Shown in pieces: positions 6,170-11,991 of a DNA stretch of 11,991 nucleotides; the stretch's first letter is position 1; each line of letters starts with the position of its first letter. The translations under genes were made by a program, and so were the position numbers. Below the pieces are notes generated by a model. The model saw only the letters and a program-made list of their open reading frames with translations. It was not told the origin of the DNA and did not search any database. This DNA is from Sphingomonadales bacterium UBA6171 (GTDB taxonomy: Bacteria; Pseudomonadota; Alphaproteobacteria; Sphingomonadales; Sphingomonadaceae). Where the stretch lies: contig DITZ01000106.1 in assembly GCA_002422985.1 (NCBI GenBank), positions 1 through 11,991 on the forward strand. Reading direction: 5' to 3'.

Positions 6170-6284
6170 TTCGACCGTCGCCCCGTGCTTGTTCGACCGT
6201 CGCCCCGTGCTTGACACGGGGTTTGGCCTTTTCTTCGCGGGGTTGGGGAAGAAAGCCTTGCCCCGTGTCAGGCACGGGGTGACG
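6170..6284. repeat. Composite intergenic palindromic repeat with duplicated left end
   Basis: Two small dyads, CCCCGTGCTTGACACGGGG (6203-6221) and CCCCGTGTCAGGCACGGGG (6261-6279), lie in opposite orientation; one is the reverse complement of the other apart from one base. Between them GGCCTTTTCTTC and GAAGAAAGCC also pair imperfectly, so the whole segment can fold as one long stem. A 22-bp unit starting TTCGACCGTCG and ending CCCCGTGCTTG is present twice in direct tandem (6170-6191 and 6192-6213) without mismatch. This resembles short non-coding palindromic repeats scattered between genes in sphingomonads. It fills most of the gap between the transporter stop and ptrB and may act as a bidirectional transcription end. 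Confidence 0.8.
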
Positions 6285-6326
6285 AATGGGTGAGGGTGGG
6301 GGCGTCGGTCAGGCGCCTGCCGGATT

Positions 6327-7193
6327 TTAGCGGCGGATGATGAGCAGCGCCGCGAGGATGAGGGCGGCACCCAGCATTTCGACAGGGCCAAGCGCCTCGC
6401 CGAACACCAGCCAGCCGGCGGTGGCGGACACAAGCGGCTGGATCAACAGGCCAATGCCCAGAATGAAGGCCGGCAGCCGCCCGCTGGCGAACACCATCAG
6501 CCCCTGCCCCGCCAGTTGCGAGGAGACGGCCAGCGCGACAATCGGCCGCCAGTCTGTGGGCCAGAAATTGCCCGGCTCCAGAAGCGCGACGGGCAGCAGC
6601 AGGGTCGCGCTGGCCAGCGTGGAGAGCGCCAGCACCGTGGCGGTGGAAAAGCGACCCCGGAGCCGCATGACAGTGAGCAGATAGCCGGTGTAGAAAGCGG
6701 CGGCGAGCAGGCTCAGCGCATCGCCCAGCAGATTGCCGCCCGACAGTTGCGCCGAATGGCCGAGCAGCAGCAGCGCGCCGGCCGCCGCCAGCGCCAGCGA
6801 TTTGAGCGTGCGCGCGCCGGGCCGTTCGCCGCGCACCAAAATGGCCCATCCGGCGAGCATGAAGGCGGTGGTGTTGGCGAACAGCGTGGCGTTGGCGCTG
6901 GTGGTCCGCACGATGCCCATGTGCCAGACGGCGAGATCGGCGGCGAAGAAGGCACCCGACAGCAGCGCCAGTTTCAGCGGCAACTGGTGCCGCGCGAGCG
7001 GTGCGGCCGCCCGCCGATTGAGGGCGACGGCAAGGATCAGCAGCACGGGGGCTGCCAGCCCCATGCGCCAGAAGGCGGCAGAAACCGGCCCGGTATCGGC
7101 CAGCCGCACCAGCATCGGCCCGAAGGCGAGCAGCGTGGAGCCGAGGATCAGCGCAAACAGCGCGGCGGGCGATGGGGTGGGGGCGGCGCGCAT
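6327..7193 (-). CDS. EamA / DMT family transporter (RhaT-like, ten membrane segments)
   Basis: A 288-residue inner membrane protein, normal length for the drug/metabolite transporter superfamily. It is made of two EamA repeats: residues ~10-125, starting LFALILGSTLLAFGPMLVRL, and ~135-285, starting GDALSLLAAAFYTGY. Each has about five hydrophobic helices separated by short basic loops. RTTSANATLFANTTAFMLAG and the end ALGPVEMLGAALILAALLII are typical helix pairs. Such proteins export or import small metabolites or amino acids; the substrate cannot be told. The start at 7193 is picked because a GGGGG stretch stands 5 nt ahead and the protein begins shortly before the first helix. In-frame ATGs at 7205 and 7244 are possible but have no ribosome binding site. 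It lies ~60-110 bp downstream of the GMC oxidoreductase on the same strand, probably in one transcript. A palindromic repeat follows its stop. Confidence 0.88.
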   Translation of the reverse strand: MRAAPTPSPAALFALILGSTLLAFGPMLVRLADTGPVSAAFWRMGLAAPVLLILAVALNRRAAAPLARHQLPLKLALLSGAFFAADLAVWHMGIVRTTSANATLFANTTAFMLAGWAILVRGERPGARTLKSLALAAAGALLLLGHSAQLSGGNLLGDALSLLAAAFYTGYLLTVMRLRGRFSTATVLALSTLASATLLLPVALLEPGNFWPTDWRPIVALAVSSQLAGQGLMVFASGRLPAFILGIGLLIQPLVSATAGWLVFGEALGPVEMLGAALILAALLIIRR

Positions 7194-7304
7194 GGCCGCC
7201 CCCATAGGCTCAGTTGGCAAGGCCTGCCAGAGCATTGAATCCATGGGCCAGCGGTCGATATGGCGTGATGCTGAACCTGGTGATATTCCGGCGATTGAAG
7301 ACGC

Positions 7305-8915
7305 TCAGGCGGCGCGGGCCTGCTTTCGGGTGGCGCGGATGGCGGCGGCGACTTTTTCCGCGATCATGATGGTGGGCGCATTGGTGTTGCCGGAGACGAG
7401 GAAGGGCATCACCGAGGCGTCGATGACCATCAGCCCTTCGACGCGGTTCACATTGAGCGCGATGTCGGTGACGGCATCGGCATCCGGCCCCATGCGGCAG
7501 GTGCCGACCGGGTGGTAGATGGTTTCGGCCCATTGGCGGATGCGGCCATCCAGTGCATCGTCGGGCACATCGTCCCCCGGCCAGGCTTCACCGGCGCAAT
7601 AGCGGGCCAGCGACGGCTGGCGACCGATGGCGCGGGCGAGCACGACGCCTTTGCGCAGCGTCTCCCGATCCTCCGGCGCGGAAAGATAGCGCGGGTCTAT
7701 CGCCGGATGGGCGGTGGGATCGGCGGATTTCAGCCGGATTTCGCCGCGGCTTTCCGGCCGCACCTGGCAGATATGCACCTGATAGCCATGTTCCGGCTGC
7801 ACCCCGCCAACGCCATGGGCATTGCCCTTGGCCGGCATGAAATGCAACTGCACATCGGGCGCGGCCAGGCCTTCGCGCGTGGAAAGAAAGGCACCCACGG
7901 CGGTGGGAATATAGCTGGCGTTGCCCTGCTTGCGGAATATCCAGTTGAGCGCCGCGCCCAGCTTGGCAATCGGATTGCTGTTGCCATTGAGCGTAATGGG
8001 CTGGTTGCAGCGCCACTGGACGATGAGGTCCAGATGGTCCTGCAAATTCTGCCCCACCTGCGGGCGATCGGCGATGGGCGTGATGCCAAGAGCCGCCAGA
8101 TGCGCCGCCGGGCCGACGCCGGACAGCATCAGCAGTTGCGGCGAGTTGATGGCCCCGCCCGACAGGATGATCCGCCGGCCATGCACCTGCCTGCCGCCGC
8201 TGTAGCTGACGCCGGTGGCGCGTTTGCCGTCGAACAGCACGCGTTCGGCCAGCGCGCCGGTGATGATCTTCAGGTTCGGGCGGCGGCGCACTTCGGGTGT
8301 GAGATAGGCGCGCGCGGCGGACCAGCGCTGGCCGTTCCTGATGGTGCTGTCATAGCTGCCGGCGCCTTCGAACTGCGGGCCGTTGAAATCGTCGGTGCGG
8401 GGGTGGCCGGCCTCTGCGGCGGCGTCGATGAAGGCGTGGTTCAGCGGGTTCGGCAGCATCCGCCGGGTGGTGGCGAGCGGCCCGCCGGTGCCATGATAGT
8501 CGCTGGCCCCGCGATCGCTGTCCTCGCAGGCGCGGAACCAGGGGAGCACATCATCCCACCCCCAGCCGGTGCAGCCGGTTTGCGCCCAGCGGTCATAATC
8601 TGACGCATGGCCGCGGATATAGACCATGCCGTTGATGGAGGAGGAGCCGCCGAGCGCCCGGCCGCGCGGCCAATAGAGGCGGCGGTTGTCGAGATGGGCT
8701 TGCGGCTCCGTCCAATAGCCCCAGTTCATCGGGCTGTTGTTTTCCGGCGGCAGAATCTGCGCGATGCCTGCGGGCATGTTGATCAGCATGGACCGGTCGT
8801 TGCCGCCGGCTTCCAGCAGGGCGACCCTGGTGCCGGGATCTTCGGAGAGCCGCCCGGCCAGAGCGCAGCCGGCCGAGCCGGCACCCACGATCACGAAATC
8901 CCACGGTTGGTTCAT
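7305..8915 (-). CDS. FAD-dependent GMC oxidoreductase (choline/alcohol dehydrogenase-like)
   Basis: A 536-residue flavoenzyme of the glucose-methanol-choline family, full length (usual 530-560). The start at 8915 has an excellent GGAGG 5 nt upstream and puts the FAD-binding GAGSAG (11-16) at the usual distance from the N-terminus. GMC signature 1 is PRGRALGGSSSINGMVYIRG; signature 2 is GAINSPQLLMLSGVG. The C-terminal active site is visible: His468 in YHPVGTCRMG, and Asn512 in SGNTNAPT, which takes the place of the second His/Asn. The reaction is oxidation of a primary alcohol to an aldehyde with electrons passed to FAD and then probably to a quinone; choline, alkanols, polyethylene glycol and terpene alcohols are substrates of relatives, so the exact one is open. 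No signal peptide is seen. It diverges from qor across a 180-bp gap and precedes the DMT transporter. Confidence 0.93.
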   Translation of the reverse strand: MNQPWDFVIVGAGSAGCALAGRLSEDPGTRVALLEAGGNDRSMLINMPAGIAQILPPENNSPMNWGYWTEPQAHLDNRRLYWPRGRALGGSSSINGMVYIRGHASDYDRWAQTGCTGWGWDDVLPWFRACEDSDRGASDYHGTGGPLATTRRMLPNPLNHAFIDAAAEAGHPRTDDFNGPQFEGAGSYDSTIRNGQRWSAARAYLTPEVRRRPNLKIITGALAERVLFDGKRATGVSYSGGRQVHGRRIILSGGAINSPQLLMLSGVGPAAHLAALGITPIADRPQVGQNLQDHLDLIVQWRCNQPITLNGNSNPIAKLGAALNWIFRKQGNASYIPTAVGAFLSTREGLAAPDVQLHFMPAKGNAHGVGGVQPEHGYQVHICQVRPESRGEIRLKSADPTAHPAIDPRYLSAPEDRETLRKGVVLARAIGRQPSLARYCAGEAWPGDDVPDDALDGRIRQWAETIYHPVGTCRMGPDADAVTDIALNVNRVEGLMVIDASVMPFLVSGNTNAPTIMIAEKVAAAIRATRKQARAA

Positions 8916-8925
8916 ATTTTCCTCC
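8916..8925 (-). promoter_or_regulatory. Ribosome binding site of the GMC oxidoreductase gene
   Basis: On the minus strand GGGAGGAAAAT stands directly before the ATG: GGAGG at 8925-8921 and 5 nt spacing. It decides the start at 8915 over the in-frame upstream start at 8972, which would add 19 residues without family character. Confidence 0.85.
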
Positions 8926-9095
8926 CGCCCCTTTTGGGCTTTGGCGGAATCTAGACCGATGCCGGGCAGCATGCCACCCTGTACATTCCGGCAAGTCGGG
9001 CTGGGCGGCGGGCGAAGGGCGGCGGATGGTGATGGCCGCGTTCATGCCGGTCTGGCCGGGCGCAGCGGCATGTGGTGCCTGTGGGGAGAGAGAGA

Positions 9096-10070
9096 ATGAG
9101 TGACAAGGCGATCCGGTTGAGCGGCATAGGCGGGCCGGAGGTGATGCGGCTGGAGGATGTGGAGGTGCCCGCACCGGGCGCGGGGCAGGCGACCGTGCGG
9201 CACAGCGCCATCGGGGTGAATTTCATCGATACCTATTATCGCTCCGGCCGCTATCCGATGCCGCTGCCCGCCGGGCTGGGGATTGAAGCCGCCGGCGTGG
9301 TGGAGGCGGTGGGGGAGGGCGTTTCCCATGTGCGGGCGGGGGACAGGGTGGTGTATTTCGGTGGCGGGCAGGGCGCCTATGCCACGCGCCGCACGATGGA
9401 GGCGCGGCCGCTGGTGAAGCTGCCCGATCAAGTGCGCGATGAGGTGGCGGCGGCCATCTGGCTGAAAGCCTGCACGGTCGAGTTTCTGGTGGAGCGCTGC
9501 GCGAAGGTGCAGGCGGGCGACACGGTGCTGGTGCCGGCGGCGGCCGGCGGCGTGGGGGTGCTGCTGTGCCAGTGGCTGGCGGACAAGGGCGTGACGGTGA
9601 TCGGCACGGTGGGGTCGGACGCCAAGCGGGCGATTGCGGCGGCCGCGGGCTGCCATCATGTGCTGGCCTATCATGAGGTGCCGGCGCAGGTGCGGGCGCT
9701 GACTGACGGGCGCGGTGTGGACGCGGTGCTGGATGGCGTTGGGCGCGACACGTTCACGGCTTCGCTGGACGCCCTGAAAAGACGCGGCATGATGGTGAGC
9801 TTTGGCAATGCGTCGGGGCCGGTGGGGGCGGTGGATTTTGCAATTCTGTCCACAAAAGGCTCGCTGTTTGCGACGCGGCCGACGCTGTTTGACTATTATG
9901 CGAGCGCGGAGGATTTCGAACTTGGGGCGTCGGCGGTGCTGCGGAAACTGTGCGACGGGGTGATTGCGCCCCATATCGGGCAGCATTTTGCACTGGGGGA
10001 TGCGGTTGCCTGTCACCGGGCGCTGGAGGCGCGGGAGACGGTGGGTTCGACGCTGCTGATGCCCGGGTGA
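9096..10070 (+). CDS. qor: NADPH:quinone reductase (zinc-independent MDR family)
   Basis: A 324-residue protein, almost the length of E. coli QOR (327) and similar along its whole length. The N-terminal half is the GroES-like substrate domain: GGPEVMRLEDV, AIGVNFIDTYYRSGRYP and LPAGLGIEAAGVVEAVG. The Rossmann domain follows, with the nucleotide-binding motif AAAGGVG (148-154), and VGSDAKR (near 175), where relatives bind the NADPH 2'-phosphate. DGVGRDTFTASLDALKRRGMMVSFGNASG matches the QOR core. No structural-zinc cysteine cluster is present, as expected. It reduces quinones with NADPH in the cytosol, usually seen as a detoxification or redox-balancing role. The ATG at 9096 follows GGGGAGAGAGAG; an upstream GTG at 9072 adds eight unrelated residues. 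It is divergent from the GMC gene and no clear terminator follows. Confidence 0.92.
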   Translation: MSDKAIRLSGIGGPEVMRLEDVEVPAPGAGQATVRHSAIGVNFIDTYYRSGRYPMPLPAGLGIEAAGVVEAVGEGVSHVRAGDRVVYFGGGQGAYATRRTMEARPLVKLPDQVRDEVAAAIWLKACTVEFLVERCAKVQAGDTVLVPAAAGGVGVLLCQWLADKGVTVIGTVGSDAKRAIAAAAGCHHVLAYHEVPAQVRALTDGRGVDAVLDGVGRDTFTASLDALKRRGMMVSFGNASGPVGAVDFAILSTKGSLFATRPTLFDYYASAEDFELGASAVLRKLCDGVIAPHIGQHFALGDAVACHRALEARETVGSTLLMPG

Positions 10071-10189
10071 GGCTCATAATATGGTAAATGAGATATTAGG
10101 ATCGCTCATTCTGTCGGTCAATTTTACATGATGACAGGGAGGGTGCCCAAATAGCGCCCGTAAGTGACTGATAATGGTTGGGAGCCGTG

Positions 10190-10206
10190 TTGGCACAATT
10201 TATGCA
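10190..10206 (+). promoter_or_regulatory. Sigma-54 (RpoN) -24/-12 promoter candidate for the PEP-CTERM gene
   Basis: TTGGCACAATTTATGCA fits the -24/-12 consensus YTGGCACGR-N3-TTGCW in all but two positions. The invariant GG (10192-10193) and GC (10204-10205) have the exact required distance. Transcription would start near 10217, leaving an 83-nt leader before the ATG at 10300. PEP-CTERM systems are known to come with a sigma-54-type regulator pair (PrsK/PrsR) in other bacteria, which makes the match meaningful. An inverted repeat CTGTC (10111-10115) / GACAG (10133-10137) about 55-80 bp upstream could be an activator site; that part is speculative. Confidence 0.62.
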
Positions 10207-10216
10207 TGGCTTTCCG

Positions 10217-10238
10217 CATCCGGACGAGGGGCCGGATG
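10217..10238 (+). promoter_or_regulatory. 5'-leader hairpin at the predicted sigma-54 transcription start
   Basis: CATCCGG (10217-10223) and CCGGATG (10232-10238) form a perfect 7-bp stem with an 8-nt loop ACGAGGGG. The stem begins at the base expected as +1 of the sigma-54 promoter. A second copy of the loop-side sequence, CCGGACAAG (10241-10249), follows. A hairpin at the very 5' end can protect an mRNA from decay; this role is inferred. Confidence 0.5.
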
Positions 10239-10285
10239 TGCCGGACAAGCGGGGTGCGAATGCCCGTGCACATGATCGGACGCAC

Positions 10286-10292
10286 AGGAGGA
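10286..10292 (+). promoter_or_regulatory. Ribosome binding site of the PEP-CTERM gene
   Basis: AGGAGGA lies 7-8 nt before the ATG at 10300. A GTG at 10297 in the same frame and an ATG at 10293 in another frame (29 codons only) are nearby, but spacing and the clean signal peptide favour 10300. Confidence 0.8.
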
Positions 10293-10299
10293 ATGAGTG

Positions 10300-10986
10300 A
10301 TGAAGATATTTGCAACATTGGGGGCTGCGGCCGCCATGATGACGGCGGGCGCGGCCTATGCCGGACCTGCCGTGCTGGTTGAGGCGAAGGATCATGCCAT
10401 CATTTCCGGTGGGATTGGATCTGGTACGCCACTGGAAACCCGCAATCAGTCCGGCCTGGCGGCTTTCTATGTCGATGAAGGCACGTCGCTGCATCCCTTT
10501 ACGGCTGTGATTACACATACGACTATCTTCTCGGGCTATGAATGGTTCAGCGACAGCGGCACCACGTCTGCTGCGGTGAGCTATTTTGTGGACGCGTCGT
10601 CCAGGATCAAGGGCATCAACCATTTTGTGCTGTGGAACGAGGAAAGCTCCGGCATCGGCGTGTTCGACCTCTATTATGGGGCCGCGCCCGGCGCACTGAC
10701 GGACCTGGTGCTGGCCGGCATCACGCCGACGGACAATCCTTTGGTTGATTATCTGCCGGACGTTTATGAATTCAGCAAACGGCCGAATACCGGCTGGTGG
10801 ACGCTGGTGATGGACGGCTGCCCGCAGCCCATCGTTGGCAGCTACCCGGCCTGCGCCGTGGGTGAGGTGGCCTGGGGCGGCCCGAGTGTTCCGGAACCCG
10901 CCACCTGGGCGATGATGCTGGGCGGTTTCGGTCTGGTGGGCTTCGCGGCCCGTCGCCGTCGCCAGTCGCTGAGCGTGACGGCCTGA
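10300..10986 (+). CDS. PEPxxWA-CTERM sorting domain-containing exported protein
   Basis: A 228-residue protein with a Sec signal peptide (MKIFATLGAAAAMMTAGAAY, cut after AYA) and a C-terminal PEP-CTERM sorting signal: VPEPATWAMM (197-206), a short hydrophobic helix LGGFGLVGFAA and the basic cluster RRRR (218-221). The PEPxxWA variant is typical of sphingomonads and related alphaproteobacteria. Exosortase EpsH-type transpeptidases are thought to recognise and cleave this tail, releasing the protein to the surface or exopolysaccharide matrix. The central part (about 22-195) has no motif I recognise; it is rich in aromatic and small residues, looks beta-rich, and has its only two cysteines close together (DGCPQP and YPACAV), which could form a disulfide. 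It stands alone between a sigma-54-like promoter and a terminator. No exosortase gene is in the window; targets are normally dispersed. Confidence 0.9.
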   Translation: MKIFATLGAAAAMMTAGAAYAGPAVLVEAKDHAIISGGIGSGTPLETRNQSGLAAFYVDEGTSLHPFTAVITHTTIFSGYEWFSDSGTTSAAVSYFVDASSRIKGINHFVLWNEESSGIGVFDLYYGAAPGALTDLVLAGITPTDNPLVDYLPDVYEFSKRPNTGWWTLVMDGCPQPIVGSYPACAVGEVAWGGPSVPEPATWAMMLGGFGLVGFAARRRRQSLSVTA

Positions 10987-10997
10987 ACTGAACAAGG

Positions 10998-11035
10998 CGG
11001 CGGGGTCGGCGCTTGCCGGCCCCGCCGTTTGCTTT
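10998..11035. terminator. Intrinsic terminator between the PEP-CTERM gene and the TerC-family gene
   Basis: A 12-bp stem, CGGCGGGGTCGG (10998-11009) with CCGGCCCCGCCG (11016-11027) and one T-G wobble, closes a 6-nt loop CGCTTG. It is followed by TTTGCTTT. It sits in the 54-bp gap between two converging stop codons and may serve both genes; the minus side has a less pure T stretch (TTGTTCAGTT). Confidence 0.88.
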
Positions 11036-11040
11036 GCGGC

Positions 11041-11682
11041 TTAGCCCCCCAGGCCGAAGGGGGTGACGGCTGCCACGTCCCGTCCGCCGCCGATGATCAT
11101 GTCGATGGCGACGTAGAGGATGAGGGCGAGGCCGATCCAGCCGATCCAGCGGTATTTCTCGATCAGCCGGGCGATGTAATTGGCGGCGATGCCCATCAGC
11201 GCGACGGAAAGCACCAGGCCGAACACCATGATTTCGGTGTGATTCTTGGAGGCACCGGCAACGGCGAGCACATTGTCGAGGCTCATCGAAAGATCGGCGA
11301 TGGCGACGGCCCAGGCGGCGCTCCAGAAGCTTTTGGCGGGCTTGGGCGCATCGTGGATGACGGTGCCGTCTTCCATGGTGACATGGGTGTCGGGCCGCAG
11401 CTCGCGGTACATCTTGTAGCAGACCCACAGCAGCAGCAGGCCGCCGGCAAGGCGGATGCCGACGATGTCGAGCAGCTGGACGACGACGAGCGCGAAGGCG
11501 ATACGCATCACGAGCGCAAACACCATGCCAAGCGCGATGACCTTGCGCCGGTCCGCCGCTGGCAGGCCGGCGGCGAGCGCGCCGATGATGATGGCATTAT
11601 CGGCCGCAAGCACCAGGTCGATCATGATGACGGTGCCCAGCGCCTGCATGGCACCCGGTTCGGTTATGAAGCTGAAATCCAT
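11041..11682 (-). CDS. TerC family integral membrane protein (YjbE subgroup)
   Basis: A 213-residue inner membrane protein with about seven hydrophobic helices. The two TerC half-motifs are clear: IDLVLAADNAI with Asp22, Asp28 and Asn29 in the first helix, and ADLSMSLDNVL with Asp130, Asp136 and Asn137 in the fourth or fifth. These acidic pairs are the hallmark of the family and are thought to bind a divalent metal; better studied relatives export manganese. A cytoplasmic loop of about 25 residues (RPDTHVTMEDGTVIHDAP) separates the halves and carries His and acidic residues. Relatives are often controlled by a manganese-sensing riboswitch, but the ~80 bases before this gene show neither such a structure nor a good ribosome binding site. 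The ATG at 11682 is chosen because the first helix begins right after. It converges on the PEP-CTERM gene. Confidence 0.9.
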   Translation of the reverse strand: MDFSFITEPGAMQALGTVIMIDLVLAADNAIIIGALAAGLPAADRRKVIALGMVFALVMRIAFALVVVQLLDIVGIRLAGGLLLLWVCYKMYRELRPDTHVTMEDGTVIHDAPKPAKSFWSAAWAVAIADLSMSLDNVLAVAGASKNHTEIMVFGLVLSVALMGIAANYIARLIEKYRWIGWIGLALILYVAIDMIIGGGRDVAAVTPFGLGG

Positions 11683-11763
11683 GCGCGTCTAGCTAGCGGG
11701 TGAGGCGGAAAGATGGAAGCCCGTTTCGCGACTGCAAGATTTGCGGAAGTTACCAATTTGAGT

Positions 11764-11845
11764 GTCATCCCCGCGAAAGCGGGAAGCCAGTGGGTGCGGT
11801 GGCGCATTCAGGCGAGGACTGGGTCCCCGCTTTCGCGGGGATGAC
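11764..11845. repeat. Short palindromic intergenic repeat with 20-bp terminal inverted repeats
   Basis: GTCATCCCCGCGAAAGCGGG (11764-11783) is the exact reverse complement of 11826-11845. The inner parts also share CCAGT/ACTGG next to the arms. The whole element is 82 bp with a ~42-nt core. Each arm is itself a small hairpin (CCCCGC-GAAA-GCGGG). Elements of this look are scattered in many proteobacterial genomes. It lies 81 bp upstream of the TerC-family start codon. Confidence 0.85.
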
Positions 11846-11991
11846 TTGCTTATTTTACCCATCCTGCCAAACCCCGGCCCCGCAGAGGGCCGCAAGGCCG
11901 ACCGGCCGCCCGAGCGTTAGCGAGGCAGCAAAGGCGACGGATGTCGCCGCCCGGCGCTTGAGGCCAAACAAAGTCGGCCCCGAAGAGGGCC
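11846..11991. other. Gene-free, hairpin-rich segment with a 17-nt motif repeated at 100 bp
   Basis: No convincing reading frame is present. CGGCCCCGCAGAGGGCC (11875-11891) recurs as CGGCCCCGAAGAGGGCC (11975-11991) with one mismatch, both preceded by GCCAAAC. Between the copies lie GGCC-GCAA-GGCC (11888-11899, a GNRA tetraloop hairpin) and GGCGAC-GGAT-GTCGCC (11933-11948). The window ends inside or at the end of the second copy. It could be an intergenic repeat or a structured RNA; the function is unknown. Confidence 0.45.

Noticed and set aside
6170..6284. CRISPR array or insertion sequence at the CCCCGTG repeats
   Set aside because: The repeats are inverted or directly adjacent without spacers, and there is no transposase or cas gene; a palindromic intergenic element explains them.
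7512..8603. 363-codon plus-strand open frame opposite the GMC oxidoreductase
   Set aside because: Antisense shadow of a gene with intact family motifs; composition typical of GC-rich complement frames.
9042..10016. 324-codon minus-strand open frame opposite qor
   Set aside because: Arg/His/Pro-rich shadow without motifs; qor on the other strand is conserved over its full length.
10293..10382. Alternative ATG at 10293 in another frame in front of the PEP-CTERM gene
   Set aside because: It encodes only 29 residues with no character; the ATG at 10300 gives a proper signal peptide and a good ribosome binding site distance.
11683..11763. Manganese riboswitch (yybP-ykoY type) before the TerC-family gene
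   Set aside because: The leader is short and I see neither the paired helices nor the conserved internal loop sequences of that class.
11689..11895. Small minus-strand ORF with SSPRKRGPSPR...SRFRGDD
   Set aside because: This is the translation of the palindromic repeat at 11764-11845, a well-known source of false small proteins.

Overview
The window looks like chromosomal DNA from a GC-rich alphaproteobacterium of the sphingomonad type. The main clues are a PEPxxWA-type PEP-CTERM protein, a GroEL tail ending in GGMGGMGGMDF, GC-rich codon use, and two intergenic palindromic repeats built around CCCCGTG/CACGGGG and CCCCGCGAAAGCGGG cores. No phage, insertion sequence, integrase, tRNA, rRNA or CRISPR array is visible.

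Left part (1-3969): the 3' end of groEL closes with a strong intrinsic terminator. It is followed by a secreted S9 family serine peptidase with a signal peptide and a Ser-Asp-His triad. A perfect 26-nt palindrome then leads into a compact mqsR-mqsA toxin-antitoxin operon. Its promoter area carries a dyad (ACCT-N3-AGGT) that matches the core of the MqsA operator known from E. coli. The antitoxin has no cysteines, so the zinc site of classical MqsA is missing. mqsA stops only 4 bp from the stop of a convergent hotdog thioesterase gene.

Middle part (3580-8915, minus strand): a Tat-exported oligopeptidase B-like S9A peptidase is coupled by a TGATG overlap to the small thioesterase. Upstream of the peptidase lies a composite palindromic repeat. 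A two-domain EamA/DMT transporter sits downstream of an FAD-dependent GMC oxidoreductase on the same strand, probably as one transcript.

Right part (9096-11991): qor (NADPH:quinone reductase) diverges from the GMC gene. After it comes an AT-rich intergenic region with a good sigma-54 (-24/-12) promoter match and a 5'-leader hairpin, then the PEP-CTERM protein, a terminator, and a convergent TerC/YjbE family membrane protein. The last 309 bases hold no gene. They contain a palindromic repeat and a hairpin-rich segment in which a 17-nt motif recurs at exactly 100 bp and is cut by the window edge.

The two most noteworthy items are the regulatory architecture of the zinc-less mqsRA operon and the sigma-54-like promoter in front of the PEP-CTERM gene. 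Most other genes are ordinary metabolic or housekeeping genes; the oligopeptidase B shows unusual substitutions in its substrate pocket.
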